Source of the DNA: Paenalcaligenes sp035302345
GTDB lineage: Bacteria; Pseudomonadota; Gammaproteobacteria; Burkholderiales; Burkholderiaceae_B
Assembly (NCBI GenBank): GCA_035302345.1
Contig: DATGSS010000024.1
Span: forward strand, 1 to 7,342
Reading direction: 5' to 3'
DNA: 7,342 nucleotides
Position numbers and translations under genes: made by a program. A model generated the notes under the pieces. It saw nothing but the letters and a program-made list of their open reading frames with translations. It had not been told where the DNA came from and made no database searches. Below, piece by piece: positions 1 through 6,428 of this stretch (position 1 is its first letter; each line of letters begins with the position of its first letter).

Positions 1-2
1 TG

Positions 3-893
3 CGCGTGACCTATATCTTTGCTGGGCCACGTGAAACCGTATTGCATGCGCTAATCATGAAAAATTATGGTTGCACACATGCACTCATTGGACGAGATCA
101 CGCAGGCATTGGCGATTATTATGATAAATACGCCAGTCACACCATCTTTGATGAGTTTACCCCAGAAGAGCTCGGCATAGATGTACGCCTCTTTTACGAG
201 GTTTTCTACTGTACTCACTGCGCGACCCATGCTACCAGCCAAACCTGCCCGCACGACGAACGCTACCGTATCAACATCTCGGGTACTGGCATACGTGAAA
301 TGCTACGTCATGGCATCTTGCCACCCAAAGAGGTAGTACGTCCAGACTCAGCCTTGGCAGGTATTCAGGGGGTCCAACCAAAAGGGGTCGATGAAAACAA
401 AGAGGCCATCCTTAGTGTGGGCAGCGTCGTTAAAAGCATGTTTCCCTTTTACCTCAAATACAACCGTTTGGGCGGCACCGAACGTGCCACACCACTGGAT
501 CCGGCCGATCTGACCATCCGCGATCTCGAGATCGCCAGCTACGACGTCCGTAATTCAGCGACCAAAATCTACGACGACATCTACCAAGAATACTGGAGTC
601 TGCTAGATCATAATGACACCATGCGCCCCGCCTGGAAGGACAAAGCGCGCAATACCATGTACGAGCAACAAAAACGTATCATCGAAGACCTACAAGCAAA
701 ACACAAACTGGCACCTGAACAAGCATCGGACGAGTTCATGTACCAAGACAAGGCCGAGGTTGAACGCGAATTGCAGGTCGCAGAGCGCTTATTAACTGAA
801 ATCCCCCCACGGCTTAACAAAGAGGATTTTGAGGCGCGCACATGGAATACCCTGCCCTACAAACGTTATCGTGGTGCAGATCAAGACGATTAA
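3..893 (+). CDS. sat: ATP sulfurylase (sulfate adenylyltransferase), C-terminal part, cut by left edge
   Basis: ATP sulfurylase interconverts ATP plus sulfate and APS plus pyrophosphate in the cytoplasm. It serves sulfate assimilation, or runs in reverse in sulfur oxidisers. The frame is open to the left edge, so the true start lies outside; the GTG at 6 is probably an internal Val. Numbering from that Val, the signature GRDHAG is at residues 29-34, preceded by AGPRE at 6-10. Cys69, Cys72 and Cys81 (CxxC then C after eight residues) match the zinc-site cysteines of bacterial and archaeal Sat. SGTGIREML at 92-100 and RPD at 112-114 are the usual C-terminal landmarks. Most bacterial Sat proteins end soon after that point, but this one runs on for about 180 residues (to 295), with a charged helical stretch around 208-265. 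No APS kinase P-loop is seen in the extension. A terminator follows directly. The family call is firm; direction of the reaction in vivo is unknown. Confidence 0.93.
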   Translation, partial: RVTYIFAGPRETVLHALIMKNYGCTHALIGRDHAGIGDYYDKYASHTIFDEFTPEELGIDVRLFYEVFYCTHCATHATSQTCPHDERYRINISGTGIREMLRHGILPPKEVVRPDSALAGIQGVQPKGVDENKEAILSVGSVVKSMFPFYLKYNRLGGTERATPLDPADLTIRDLEIASYDVRNSATKIYDDIYQEYWSLLDHNDTMRPAWKDKARNTMYEQQKRIIEDLQAKHKLAPEQASDEFMYQDKAEVERELQVAERLLTEIPPRLNKEDFEARTWNTLPYKRYRGADQDD

Positions 894-938
894 AACAACA
901 TCAACCAATTTCTATAGGCTAAAACCTCCAAGCCTTTT

Positions 939-966
939 AACCATCCCTGCGGGGATGGTTTTTTTA
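939..966 (+). terminator. Intrinsic terminator after sat
   Basis: A perfect 9-bp stem, AACCATCCC (939-947) with GGGATGGTT (952-960), closes a TGCG tetraloop. It runs straight into a T-run (959-965). It begins 45 bases after the sat stop and separates sat from the downstream efflux gene, which therefore needs its own promoter. Confidence 0.92.
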
Positions 967-983
967 TCTGTCTATATTTCATA

Positions 984-1013
984 ATGACCTGTAAAGCTAT
1001 TTACTTCTATACT
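984..1013 (+). promoter_or_regulatory. Candidate sigma-70 promoter of the outer-membrane efflux gene
   Basis: A -35-like ATGACC (984-989, four of six matches to TTGACA) and a -10-like TATACT (1008-1013, five of six) are separated by 18 bases. Transcription would start near 1020 and leave a leader of about 80 bases before the ATG at 1100. Its position just after the sat terminator supports it. It was assigned by eye only. Confidence 0.45.
991..1004 (+). promoter_or_regulatory. Palindrome GTAAA-N4-TTTAC between -35 and -10
   Basis: GTAAA (991-995) and TTTAC (1000-1004) form a perfect 5-bp inverted repeat with a 4-base centre, inside the spacer of the candidate promoter. A regulator bound there would block or remodel polymerase binding. 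No regulator gene is present in the window, so the operator role is inferred from placement alone. Confidence 0.3.
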
Positions 1014-1065
1014 ATCTAGTAGGCTATTCATTCCCAATGCCATTGAATACTAAAAATACACAACC

Positions 1066-1089
1066 CAGGTCTGCTGACTTGGCTACCTG
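1066..1089 (+). promoter_or_regulatory. Leader hairpin just upstream of the efflux gene start
   Basis: CAGGT (1066-1070) pairs with ACCTG (1085-1089), and a second inner GC/GC pairing is possible across a small bulge. The structure ends 10 bases before the ATG at 1100, where a ribosome binding site would be expected. No purine-rich Shine-Dalgarno sequence is visible there. It may affect translation start, or be chance. Confidence 0.25.
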
Positions 1090-1099
1090 ACTCACACTT

Positions 1100-2722
1100 A
1101 TGAAGCAGACATACAAACAGCATCCAAAAGAACATTCATTGCAATATCAAAAGCGATACGTCAGTTATATTCGTTTAGGTTTGGTTACCTTGGGCTTAGC
1201 TCTCGCTATGGGCTGTACGACGCCCATCCATACCCCACACAATACCAATAAAGCAGCACCAAACATAGAGCCGACGCCTCCTCAAACTATAGATACAACC
1301 GAGACTGACAATCTTCAGGCGGAACATGCGCAAGGGCATTCGGACACGCACTCCGACCTCTTTCAGGATGAGACCTTTGCCCCTGCTGATGAGGCAGCAA
1401 TCAATAACAGCGCATACCAAACCCCAGAGGTTGATCCCAAACATCGTTACACCTTGGTCGAGCTTATTGATCTAGCGCAGCGCACCAACCCCACTACCCG
1501 TATCGCCTGGCTACACGCAGAGCAAGCCGCTACCAGTGCGGGCATGACCAAAAGTGCCTATCTACCTTTTATTTCTGCAGTGGCTGTTGCGGGGTATCAA
1601 AAAAGCCACCGAAAAAGCGATTTCACTGTCTTGGATCACGATTTCGAAGTATCCTCACGTAGCAGCGTGCGTGGCATTATTCCTGCTCTGACTTTAGAAT
1701 GGTTATTATTTGATTTCGGCAAGCGAGATGCCATTAAAAAAGCTGCCGAAGAATTAGCAGTCGCCAGTCGTTTTGCCCTCAGTGCGGCACACCAAGGGGT
1801 CATATTTAATGTCACCCAAAATTATTTTCAGTACGTAAATGCACTTAGGCAGTTAGAAATTAGCCAAGAAAACCTAAGTAATGCTGACTATATACTCGAG
1901 GCTGCCCAAGCAAATTACCAAACAGGTCTGGGCACCAGCATCGAGGTGGCACAAGCCAAACAACTCAGAGCACAAGCCCACCTAGCTATTGTCAAAAACG
2001 AAGGCGAGGTCAATTCTAGTCGTCAAATGCTGCTCTCTGCGATCGGGCTGGCCCCAAACCAAGAGCTAAAAATAGATATCCAAGAATACTCATTGCCAAG
2101 CGCCCAAGACCTACCCGATGACGAGGCCCTACAAGCAGCTGTACAACAGCGACCTGATGTTCAAGCCACGCAATCAACTTATCAAGCAGCCCAGGCAGGC
2201 ATTGATTCTGCCCGTGCTAATTTTTATCCCAAAATTGCACTGATGGGCGTCACCGCAGGCGGTAATTCACGGCTCAATATCCAGGGCCTGCCCACGATCT
2301 CACCGCGCTCGTCCTCCACAGGTGTTTTGCTGGGTGTGAGCATTCCTATATTTGATGGTGGATTGCGCAGCATGCAACTCAGACAGGCACGTTTAGAGGC
2401 AGATGCTGCCCAAAGAGCCCATCACAAAAACGAACACGACGCACTCAAAGAAATGTATCTGGCCGGCGACGCCCTGCGTACGGCTTTAGAGGCCTATAAC
2501 GCCTCACGTACCTTGTTAGAGGCGGCCCAAACCACCTACGATGCCGCCTTAGAAGCCTATACAGTGGGACTGAGCAGCATGACACTCTTGAGCGAGGCCG
2601 CCACTGGCCTAGCCGGTGCCAAAGATGCCCATCATGCCGCGTACACTGCAGCTCAAATAGCCTCGGCTACCCTAGCATTTGCAATGGGTGAAGCCAGCGA
2701 ATATCTGCCTACCGTGCGCTAG
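1100..2722 (+). CDS. TolC/NodT-type outer-membrane efflux lipoprotein
   Basis: This is the outer-membrane channel of a tripartite exporter: a trimer whose periplasmic helices dock on the adaptor protein. The N-terminus carries a lipoprotein signal (h-region 24-37, lipobox LAMGC, Cys39). Next comes an unusually long polar linker (about 40-115) rich in Thr, Pro, His and acidic residues. The first outer membrane efflux repeat begins near 117 (YTLVELIDLAQ), with LLFDFG near 202-207. The second repeat has QQRPDVQA and an SARANFYPK motif near 349-376, then SIPIFDGG near 413-420. The ATG at 1100 is the first possible start after an in-frame TGA at 1088, but it has no Shine-Dalgarno. A TTG at 1139 would give a more ordinary 26-residue signal peptide. 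The gene converges on the FUSC gene and shares its stop bases. It likely pairs with the adaptor and FUSC proteins; the gene resembles E. coli mdtP in role more than in sequence. Confidence 0.93.
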   Translation: MKQTYKQHPKEHSLQYQKRYVSYIRLGLVTLGLALAMGCTTPIHTPHNTNKAAPNIEPTPPQTIDTTETDNLQAEHAQGHSDTHSDLFQDETFAPADEAAINNSAYQTPEVDPKHRYTLVELIDLAQRTNPTTRIAWLHAEQAATSAGMTKSAYLPFISAVAVAGYQKSHRKSDFTVLDHDFEVSSRSSVRGIIPALTLEWLLFDFGKRDAIKKAAEELAVASRFALSAAHQGVIFNVTQNYFQYVNALRQLEISQENLSNADYILEAAQANYQTGLGTSIEVAQAKQLRAQAHLAIVKNEGEVNSSRQMLLSAIGLAPNQELKIDIQEYSLPSAQDLPDDEALQAAVQQRPDVQATQSTYQAAQAGIDSARANFYPKIALMGVTAGGNSRLNIQGLPTISPRSSSTGVLLGVSIPIFDGGLRSMQLRQARLEADAAQRAHHKNEHDALKEMYLAGDALRTALEAYNASRTLLEAAQTTYDAALEAYTVGLSSMTLLSEAATGLAGAKDAHHAAYTAAQIASATLAFAMGEASEYLPTVR

Positions 2723-4578
2723 GTACCCTGGATAACTGGCCCTTGATCTGTATTTTTATAAATACTGTTATCTTTTTTAGTTTGTGTTTTTTGCACAGCG
2801 CGAATTAAAACATCATCCAGTTGATTACGTAAAAGCACTAAACGACGCTCAAGCGATTTCTTTTCCTCAGGGCTTGGACGAATATTTTTTAACTCAAAGA
2901 TCATCATCTGCAGACTGTTTTTTGCTGCTTCGAGTCTGACCTCAGCATGAGCAATTTTTTGTATTAATTCCTCCTGTGTACTAAAGCCCTGGTCATCGAT
3001 CTCATCCAAAATGGACTGCGCTTGCTGCAGGTTGTGCTTGGCTACTGGTTGCTGGCCCACGGGCCACATACGCGTAAAAAACACATACATCATGACATTG
3101 CCCAGCAATACCCCAACAATACGATCCCAAGCCGCACCAAAATCAAAACTGGGCCCAAAGCTATGCAATAACACCAAATAAAAAGCAAAGGCAATTTGAA
3201 TGCCCACATAAGAAATTCGCTCGGGCCCAGTAAACACCCACGCGCTTAGCCAGGACACCAAAAACACTAGCAACATCAAGCTACCAATATCTGTGATATG
3301 CACCATCAAAAATAGCAGTGTTAGCATCCCTAGGGTGGCACCAATCAGGCAGCCAATAATGCGCAAAGTTAGCTTGTGCAAAGTCTCGGCAGTGCTACCC
3401 AAAGCCGCTACATAGCAAGTAATCATCGCGGTATGAATCCCTTGCCAATCTGCAATGCTGTACAACATATAACAAAGCGTTGCCGCTGCTGTCCCCTTGA
3501 TAGCGTGATGCTGGTATTGGAGGTTTGTCCAAATATCGGGTTGTGCAAACGGCTCTTTCTCGGGGCTAAGGTTACTGAAATGCTGGGTCTGCGTGAGCGC
3601 TAGCAGCCCCTCATATAATTCATTTAATAAGCGTACCGCGGATGATTCGCCGGATAGCTGCGGCAAACCCTGGTGCAGTAATTCTTGGAGCTCTTCTAAA
3701 CGGGGGAAATCAGCACACTCTAAAGGCTCCCCCTTGTGTAAAGCCGCAGCGCCTAGCGCGCACACAGCAGCCAAACGTTGATTCAACGCATATAGCTCGG
3801 GTTTATGTAGCCAACCACTACGCTCCCACCCCAAAACAGCCAGCATCATACGATAAGTATGCAACGTTGCGTGCTCGGACCATGCCACCTGATGCTTTGG
3901 GACTAAACGAAACACCCGTAACCAACCAATGCGCTTTTGCTGCTCTTCTAAACCCACAGCCAATAATGCGCGCAACTCTTTTAATCCTTTATTGCCTCGC
4001 AAAACCTCATGACATGTATTGAGTCGCTCAAAAAGCTCTAAATAAAGCACCTTTTTAGGACGACGACCCCACAGCCAGTTTGCCAGCAAGACAATCCCCA
4101 TTGGAGTGGCTGCCATCAACCACGCATACAATGTGCCGCGAATAGCGATTTCTGGTACCTCGACATAATTAAGCATCGACAGCACAAAAGTAATCACCAA
4201 CGCGATAATCCCGCCCAAAGGCCCCAACTGGGTGGAAGCACCGAAAAAGAGCAAAAAATACGATGTCACTAAAATAAGCCCCAGTCTAAGTGCTGGACTG
4301 GGTAAGGCAACCTCTATAATGGCCAGTAAAAAAACTACAACTATGGATGCCAAGATAATCAATGCTATAGCCAGCACATTGCTCTCGGCACTGTCCGATC
4401 GCATGACGAAAAAAATCACAAAGCAGCTCACGGACACAAAAGGTATTTTATAGATCATCGCTACGCACACCATAAGTGCGCAGATCAAGGCAATACGCCA
4501 GCTCAGATCTACTCGCTCGGGCGTAGGCAGCAAATCATCCTTAACCTGAGTAAAAAGCGATCGCCAAAAACTAGTCAC
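2719..4578 (-). CDS. mdtO: FUSC-family inner-membrane exporter, MdtO-like
   Basis: This is the inner-membrane part of the exporter, in the family of MdtO, AaeB and YccS. The layout is the family's double one. A first membrane bundle spans about 26-170. A soluble region follows at about 171-360. A second bundle (about 362-502) starts with KGTAAATLCY and contains WQGIHTAMITCY and a GCLIGATLG stretch. The C-terminal tail (about 515-600) is helical and charged, probably a coiled coil. At 619 residues it is somewhat shorter than E. coli MdtO as I recall it. The start is a GTG, overlapping the adaptor gene's end by 8 bases (GTGACTAG), with AAGGAG just upstream. Stop codon TAG lies inside the CTAG shared with the convergent channel gene. 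FUSC proteins with a fusion protein partner export aromatic acids, dyes or similar toxic compounds; the substrate here is unknown. MdtO is favoured over AaeB because the small partner is YtcA-like and not an AaeX. Confidence 0.88.
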   Translation of the reverse strand: MTSFWRSLFTQVKDDLLPTPERVDLSWRIALICALMVCVAMIYKIPFVSVSCFVIFFVMRSDSAESNVLAIALIILASIVVVFLLAIIEVALPSPALRLGLILVTSYFLLFFGASTQLGPLGGIIALVITFVLSMLNYVEVPEIAIRGTLYAWLMAATPMGIVLLANWLWGRRPKKVLYLELFERLNTCHEVLRGNKGLKELRALLAVGLEEQQKRIGWLRVFRLVPKHQVAWSEHATLHTYRMMLAVLGWERSGWLHKPELYALNQRLAAVCALGAAALHKGEPLECADFPRLEELQELLHQGLPQLSGESSAVRLLNELYEGLLALTQTQHFSNLSPEKEPFAQPDIWTNLQYQHHAIKGTAAATLCYMLYSIADWQGIHTAMITCYVAALGSTAETLHKLTLRIIGCLIGATLGMLTLLFLMVHITDIGSLMLLVFLVSWLSAWVFTGPERISYVGIQIAFAFYLVLLHSFGPSFDFGAAWDRIVGVLLGNVMMYVFFTRMWPVGQQPVAKHNLQQAQSILDEIDDQGFSTQEELIQKIAHAEVRLEAAKNSLQMMIFELKNIRPSPEEKKSLERRLVLLRNQLDDVLIRAVQKTQTKKDNSIYKNTDQGPVIQGT

Positions 4579-5632
4579 ACTGCTCCTTGTTGTGAATCAC
4601 TACATTGGCAGACGCCCCAGCACGGAGCAAATCCTCGGGAGCATCCTGCAAAGCGATGCGCACAGGAAAACGTTGCGCTATATGTACCCAATTTAATGTT
4701 TTCTGCACATAAGGAAGCCTGAATGGCAGGTCTAACTGCTCGGTACTGGTCACCCCCCAGCCGATGCTATCAACCACCCCTTTGGCTGGACGACTGCTAT
4801 CAGCCAAAATATAGACAGTAGCGCAATACCCTTTGCGAATACCTTGTAGATCAGTCTCTTTAAAATAAGCAGTCGCATAAGCATTATCGGTATCTACCAA
4901 AGAAAATACAGAGGCACCTGGTAATACCTGCTCACCCTCGCGTGTATTAAGCCCCACGATACGTCCTGAAAAAGGTGCCCGCACCTGCGTCTTTGATAAT
5001 TCATACTCAGCTATTGCCAAACCGCTCACACGAGTTGAAACAATCGCCTCTTCGGCGGCCGTATTGCTCACTAGTGAATCTGCTGCCTGCTGTTGTTCCA
5101 GTGCCTGACTTAGCGAGATCTCGGCATCACGCATTAATGTCCGCGACTCATCTAATTGTTGTTTAGGCACATAGCCCTTAGGGGCTAATTCAGCTAACCG
5201 CTGATGCGTTTGTGTGGCCATTTTCAAATTTTCCTGAGCCCGCTGAACTTGCTCTTCGGCAATCTGAGCGTTGTGCTCTTCGGCTTTAATTACACGGCCT
5301 TTACTGTCTAGGGTAGCCTCAGCTAGTTTTAATTCAGCCTTGGCTTGCTCATAACGCAGCTCATAAAACGTAGGGTCAATTTCAAAAAGAACCTCACCCT
5401 CAGTGACGTATTGACCATCACGAACATTCATCTTGTGAATCTTACCGGGCACACCAGCACTTATATTGACGATCGATGCACCTAGCACGGCGTCTTCTGA
5501 TAAAGGATTAGAAACCCGTTTAAACCACTGCGCTAGAGCAAAAAACACGAGTAATAAAAAAACAACGACAGCGAATAATATAGCCAAGTGTTTTTTATTG
5601 TTAGAGGGATTTTTTGATGTTTTTCCAGTCAT
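4571..5632 (-). CDS. mdtN: HlyD/EmrA-type membrane fusion protein, MdtN-like
   Basis: This is the periplasmic adaptor that bridges the FUSC transporter and the outer-membrane channel. One N-terminal membrane anchor (about 15-35) follows a basic start. The first half of the lipoyl domain is at about 52-88 (VPGKIHKMNVRDGQ, then GEVLFEIDP). A long helical hairpin (about 89-215) is rich in Ala, Glu and Gln. The second lipoyl half is at about 216-248 (VRAPFSGRIVGL), and a beta-barrel domain runs to about 345. FKETDLQGIRKG (257-268) and NWVHIAQRFPVRI (314-326) are close to the matching parts of E. coli MdtN. At 353 residues it has the usual length. It starts 3 bases after the ytcA stop with only a weak GAG as ribosome site, so translation is probably coupled. 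Its end overlaps the FUSC start by 8 bases. Confidence 0.92.
   Translation of the reverse strand: MTGKTSKNPSNNKKHLAILFAVVVFLLLVFFALAQWFKRVSNPLSEDAVLGASIVNISAGVPGKIHKMNVRDGQYVTEGEVLFEIDPTFYELRYEQAKAELKLAEATLDSKGRVIKAEEHNAQIAEEQVQRAQENLKMATQTHQRLAELAPKGYVPKQQLDESRTLMRDAEISLSQALEQQQAADSLVSNTAAEEAIVSTRVSGLAIAEYELSKTQVRAPFSGRIVGLNTREGEQVLPGASVFSLVDTDNAYATAYFKETDLQGIRKGYCATVYILADSSRPAKGVVDSIGWGVTSTEQLDLPFRLPYVQKTLNWVHIAQRFPVRIALQDAPEDLLRAGASANVVIHNKEQCD
4583..4588 (-). promoter_or_regulatory. Ribosome binding site supporting the GTG start of the FUSC gene
   Basis: AAGGAG on the minus strand lies 4 bases before the GTG at 4578-4576, inside the end of the adaptor gene. The spacing is short but the match is strong. 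It supports this non-ATG start and coupled translation of the two genes. Confidence 0.7.
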
Positions 5633-5635
5633 TAC

Positions 5636-5926
5636 TCAATCGAATAAGATCCATAAAGCTGCCAAACTAATCAGTAAAGCAAAACAAATATACGTCAACA
5701 GCCGCATTGGCAAATAATCATCTATACCCACCGCTATAAGCAGTACCCGTAAAGCTATTGTTATAGGGATAGATATGGCGACACAAACTAACCATGCCGG
5801 AAAATAAGAACCAGCAATATAAATAGACGGCGAATACTGGCAACCTGACAGTAAAAAAAACAATGGTAAAAAGGATAGACGCGGGCTCATAATATGCGTT
5901 GTATTTATTTTTAGTTTGGCAATCAT
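5636..5926 (-). CDS. ytcA: YtcA-like small membrane lipoprotein
   Basis: This small protein (96 residues) has a lipoprotein signal ending in LLSGC (Cys29), then a conserved-looking SPSIYIAGSYFPAWLVC stretch (32-48), then two membrane spans (about 42-65 and 74-94). The pattern SGC, SPxI, GxYxPxW matches E. coli YtcA as I recall it, and E. coli ytcA also lies directly before mdtN. Its function is not known; the steady placement suggests an accessory subunit of the exporter. The ATG at 5926 overlaps the previous gene's TAA as TAATG, which favours coupled translation. An internal Met13 (5890) would give a shorter signal peptide but has no ribosome site either. Three bases separate its TGA from the adaptor gene. 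Confidence 0.82.
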   Translation of the reverse strand: MIAKLKINTTHIMSPRLSFLPLFFLLSGCQYSPSIYIAGSYFPAWLVCVAISIPITIALRVLLIAVGIDDYLPMRLLTYICFALLISLAALWILFD

Positions 5927-6102
5927 TATTTAGAAATGCGCGTATGGCCTACACCAGCATCGATCACACCATACACCTCGACGTTGCTGCCGCTATTACG
6001 CGCAGCATCACGTTCAGAGGCAGTTGAATTGCCTCCGGCACAGGCTGTTAGAGTCAAAAACAGCACACCTACAGCTGCATAAATGAAAGGGAATCTAGGC
6101 AT
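5926..6102 (-). CDS. Small lipoprotein with porin-like C-terminal motif, first gene of the exporter operon
   Basis: This predicted lipoprotein of 58 residues has a signal peptide with a hydrophobic core at about 7-20 and lipobox LTAC (Cys21), followed by a Ser/Gly/Asn-rich linker. It ends with VEVYGVIDAGVGHTRI (41-56). That tail resembles the first strand of betaproteobacterial porins (YGxIDxGV). Gly22 follows... more exactly Ala22 is at the +2 position after Cys, so an outer-membrane location is likely, as there is no Asp there. The start at 6102 is chosen because GGAG lies 6 bases upstream; an in-frame ATG at 6126 would put that site inside the gene and add eight residues to the signal. The stop overlaps ytcA by one base (TAATG), which places it in the exporter operon. 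I do not know a function. It is not part of the E. coli mdtNOP locus. Confidence 0.75.
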   Translation of the reverse strand: MPRFPFIYAAVGVLFLTLTACAGGNSTASERDAARNSGSNVEVYGVIDAGVGHTRISK

Positions 6103-6108
6103 CCTGAA

Positions 6109-6112
6109 CTCC
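6109..6112 (-). promoter_or_regulatory. Ribosome binding site of the small lipoprotein gene
   Basis: GGAG on the minus strand lies 6 bases before the ATG at 6102-6100. It decides the start in favour of 6102 over the in-frame ATG at 6126. Confidence 0.75.
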
Positions 6113-6133
6113 AAACAAACGAACAACTACTAA

Positions 6134-6139
6134 ATCATA
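6134..6139 (-). promoter_or_regulatory. Candidate -10 element of the exporter operon
   Basis: TATGAT on the minus strand (five of six matches to TATAAT) would place the transcript start near 6127 and give a leader of about 25 bases. No good -35 hexamer is found 16-18 bases upstream (best GAGTCA, three of six), so the promoter may depend on an activator, or the true promoter may lie elsewhere in the AT-rich spacer. Confidence 0.3.
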
Positions 6140-6171
6140 ACACCACCAAAACAATGGTGACTCTACACCAC

Positions 6172-6214
6172 GGTAATTAAGTTTTTAATAAATGAAAACA
6201 CACACCTAATTACC
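6172..6214. promoter_or_regulatory. Inverted repeat GGTAATTA ... TAATTACC upstream of the exporter operon
   Basis: GGTAATTA (6172-6179) is mirrored exactly by TAATTACC (6207-6214), with centres 35 bases apart. The pair lies 70-112 bases before the operon's first start codon, on the upstream side of the candidate -10. Two half sites on roughly the same DNA face, about three and a third helical turns apart, could bind a LysR- or MarR-type regulator. No such gene is in the window. Confidence 0.35.
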
Positions 6215-6234
6215 ACGCAGAATATGCTTATATT

Positions 6235-6384
6235 AAATATAGCCGAATAATTAGTAGAAGTTTAAAACAATGTGTATAGTTGAGTCTGCTAACCCTCATG
6301 ATCATAATCAAACCCTTATCGCTGTCACGTTTTATTTAGGTGCAGACGATATTTTAGCACCCCAACTTGGGGTGCTTTTTTTTT
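6235..6384 (+). ncRNA. Possible small plus-strand RNA ending at an orphan terminator
   Basis: The only support is a strong plus-strand terminator at 6356-6384 with no plus-strand gene before it, and a -10-like TATATT at 6229-6234 (five of six) upstream. No convincing -35 is seen. A short transcript of about 145 bases is possible; it could encode a short peptide from ATG 6270, which has AGAAG nine bases upstream. It might equally be the leftover end of a deleted gene. The 5' end given is a guess. Confidence 0.22.
6356..6384 (+). terminator. Strong intrinsic terminator, plus strand
   Basis: AGCACCCC (6356-6363) pairs with GGGGTGCT (6369-6376) across an AACTT loop, with a run of nine T at 6376-6384. 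On the minus strand the hairpin is followed by AAAAT, so it should not end the methyltransferase transcript. Plus-strand polarity is clear. Confidence 0.85.
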
Positions 6385-6428
6385 ATAACAATGTAGAATT
6401 AAATACTGAGACTCTAGTAACTAAGGCA

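Larger units (their letters stand above)
6103..6428. other. Intergenic spacer of about 326 bases between exporter operon and methyltransferase gene
   Basis: The left part (6103-6240) is AT-rich and holds the operon's ribosome site, the weak -10 and the inverted repeat. The right part holds a strong plus-strand terminator. A plus-strand frame from ATG 6270 to 6482 is open, but it runs through the terminator hairpin and into the end of the methyltransferase gene, so I do not call it a gene. No tRNA, insertion sequence or CRISPR array is seen. Confidence 0.6.

Noticed and set aside
1196..1444. Minus-strand open frame inside the channel gene
   Set aside because: It is a shadow of the lipoprotein signal and linker region with no ribosome site or family likeness.
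2750..2778. AT-rich hairpin GTATTT/AAATAC followed by a six-T run, as terminator of the channel gene
   Set aside because: The stem is only six weak pairs and the T-run is separated from it by seven bases; it also lies inside the FUSC coding region, so chance is likely.
3642..4022. Plus-strand open frame of 126 codons opposite the FUSC gene
   Set aside because: It is antisense to a clear conserved coding region and its translation has no recognisable motif.
2719..6102. Reading the operon as aaeXAB (p-hydroxybenzoate efflux)
   Set aside because: The small protein has a lipobox and the SPxI...GxYxPxW pattern of YtcA and not the AaeX form, and the fusion protein matches MdtN more closely.
6298..6339. 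13-codon plus-strand mini-frame as a leader peptide
   Set aside because: It has no ribosome site, no downstream gene to attenuate, and no repeated regulatory codons.
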